A stretch of DNA of 5,963 nucleotides from positions 1 through 5,963 of the forward strand of contig JAAZFZ010000137.1 in NCBI GenBank assembly GCA_012511485.1, read 5' to 3'. The first letter of the stretch is position 1. The number at the start of each line of letters is the position of its first letter. Position numbers and translations under genes: made by a program. The notes under the pieces are model-generated. The model did not search any database, was not told where the DNA came from, and was given only the letters and a program-made list of their open reading frames with translations. This document shows, piece after piece, positions 4,540-5,963 of the stretch. The stretch comes from Clostridiales bacterium. Lineage in GTDB: Bacteria; Bacillota; Clostridia; Oscillospirales; Acutalibacteraceae.

Positions 4540-5963
4540 TTATTGCTGCTCAGGAGGTATTTCCAGTTTTATCTCATCTTCATTTTCAAGCAAGCCCTCA
4601 TTTTCTGCCTTGTTTGTTGCAGCTCGCCTTGCACGAAGCTCCCTGTACATCCTATCCTTCTTCTCGCCCGTAAGGTCATAGAAGAATTTCGGAATTATGC
4701 CGAAAATGCCGGTGATAACGGGAAGAATTGTGCACATTGCAAATAAATAGAACTCCGTTTTCTCTGACTGCTCACCTGATTTAACCATCTGGTTATATCC
4801 TATCATGTTGAGAATGGATGTTTTGACGAACCCGCCTAAGGAGCCGACAAGCTTTGTGGCAAGCCCTCTTGCAACGCCCGTCATTCCCTCTGTTCTAAAG
4901 CCGTTCTTCCATTCGCAATAGTCCATGGCCTCGTTGCGCATCTCCTCCGGGATAACCTTTCTTATACCGTAAACGGTCATAAACAGCGTTTCCTGAGTCA
5001 TAAACGCAGCTATCATAGGACCTATCTTTTTATAATTTTTATTGAAAGCCCCGACAAGGAACACGCCAATCATTAAGACACTGTTCATGTGGGAGCCAAC
5101 AATCCACAACGTTTTGGTCGAAAAACGCTCGCGGGCTTTAGGCACATAGAGGTAGCTTGCGGTTGAAACAAATCCTCCCGGTATGCCAACAATGGAGTTC
5201 ATTGTTGCGAGCTTGAGTACATTGACATAATAATAGTTTGTGCCCGTATCAATGCTGAAGGCACCGAGGAAATCAGACAAGGTCAGAAGAAGTATAGGCT
5301 TGTTGGTGACAATTGACCTTATACTGTCTTTAATGCTGGGCGTTTTAATGGACTGCATGACCCTTTCCTTTGCAACAATGGAGAAATACAGTGCCATAAC
5401 CCCGCCGACGGAAACAGTAATGATGCCTGCTGTAACATAGAGTGAACGCATTTGAACCTTGATGACATTATGGTTGATAAGGTCTATCAAAAGCCCCATT
5501 ATCTGCTGAGGCATTTTTTCAACAAAGCCTGAGAACAGGTTTGCCTGTGTTATGAGCCTTGTTCTGTCCTTAACATCGGGGGTTATTGTCGAAAGCATCC
5601 CGGTTCTTGCAATGCCGTTAAATGTACCCGCAAGGTCATTTAGAAAAGAAAAGGCGAAATAGACAATAAGTTTTTTAAAGTCGTAAGGGGTGGTGCCTTT
5701 GAACAGTAAGGGCATTGACCAGTAGAAAACTGACATTGCAACGCCCGGTATTGCATATACGACTAGATATGGCTTGAATTTGCCGAATCGGGTTCGGGTT
5801 TTGTCAACCCATGCTGCAACAAAAACATCGTTAATAACATCCCAAATGCCTATTATCAGTGCGCAAAACTGTTGAAATTTCAACCCGATTTGGAGAATAT
5901 CCGTAACAAATAAATCGTTATACTTTCCTATGTTAAAGCTTGCAGATATGTCATATAGTATGA
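4540..5963 (-). CDS. GPH-family sugar:cation symporter, MelB-like (5' end outside window)
   Basis: A multi-spanning membrane protein of the glycoside-pentoside-hexuronide:cation symporter family, which imports sugars with Na+ or H+. The frame is open to the right edge; 473 C-terminal residues are visible and the true start lies outside. The in-frame TTG at 5883 is not the start, because family sequence (SFNIGKYNDLFVTDILQIG) continues upstream of it. The signature WDVINDVF (40-47) carries the two aspartates (D41, D45) that correspond to the cation-site aspartates D55 and D59 of MelB. It is followed by DKTRTRFGKFKPYL (53-66), the basic loop after helix 2. TITPDVKDRTRL (125-136) and MDYCEWKNGFRTEGMTG (346-362) are further family motifs. 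About ten to eleven hydrophobic segments follow from the visible start. A charged, acidic-basic cytoplasmic tail runs from about residue 431 to the end. Substrate is not determinable. Confidence 0.88.
   Translation of the reverse strand, partial: ILYDISASFNIGKYNDLFVTDILQIGLKFQQFCALIIGIWDVINDVFVAAWVDKTRTRFGKFKPYLVVYAIPGVAMSVFYWSMPLLFKGTTPYDFKKLIVYFAFSFLNDLAGTFNGIARTGMLSTITPDVKDRTRLITQANLFSGFVEKMPQQIMGLLIDLINHNVIKVQMRSLYVTAGIITVSVGGVMALYFSIVAKERVMQSIKTPSIKDSIRSIVTNKPILLLTLSDFLGAFSIDTGTNYYYVNVLKLATMNSIVGIPGGFVSTASYLYVPKARERFSTKTLWIVGSHMNSVLMIGVFLVGAFNKNYKKIGPMIAAFMTQETLFMTVYGIRKVIPEEMRNEAMDYCEWKNGFRTEGMTGVARGLATKLVGSLGGFVKTSILNMIGYNQMVKSGEQSEKTEFYLFAMCTILPVITGIFGIIPKFFYDLTGEKKDRMYRELRARRAATNKAENEGLLENEDEIKLEIPPEQQ

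Noticed and set aside
5881..5883. TTG at 5883 as the start of the transporter
   Set aside because: Typical GPH N-terminal sequence continues upstream in the same frame to the window edge, and no ribosome binding site precedes the TTG.

Overview
The window comes from a Gram-positive, endospore-forming member of the Clostridia, probably close to Oscillospiraceae/Ruminococcaceae. The evidence is an unmistakable SpoIIID sporulation regulator, strong AGGAGG ribosome binding sites, a secreted protein with S-layer-homology-like repeats, and moderate base composition. The lineage below class level is inference. Every gene I can support lies on the minus strand, so the window is best read from right to left.

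From the right edge: a GPH-family (MelB-like) sugar:cation symporter whose 5' end lies outside the window (4540-5963); a perfect 11-bp intergenic hairpin; hemW, a radical SAM heme-chaperone-type protein (3367-4476); a compact terminator-like hairpin directly abutting the hemW stop codon; and a TIM-barrel sugar isomerase/epimerase (2556-3323). These three are co-directional and closely spaced, so they probably form one operon. Its expression may step down after hemW, and a bidirectional terminator at 2476-2515 probably ends it. Symporter plus epimerase suggests uptake and first conversion of a sugar or polyol; hemW looks like a housekeeping gene that shares the transcript.

Next is a 436-bp stretch (2120-2555) with no convincing intact gene. 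It holds hairpins, a repeated 10-mer, and a strong Shine-Dalgarno sequence followed by a hydrophobic reading frame with no start codon. Then comes spoIIID (1874-2119, TTG start), followed by a GC-rich hairpin. The left part is a long secreted-protein gene (1-1539) that runs off the left edge, with its own good promoter and a 123-nt leader.

The most interesting element is that leader (about 1540-1662). Transcription is predicted to start exactly at the first base of a closing stem. A second stem inside has a six-base loop that is perfectly complementary to a segment just downstream of the first stem (a pseudoknot), and two more hairpins lead to the ribosome binding site. I do not recognise it as a known riboswitch class. 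I found no CRISPR array, rRNA, tRNA, insertion sequence or defence system.
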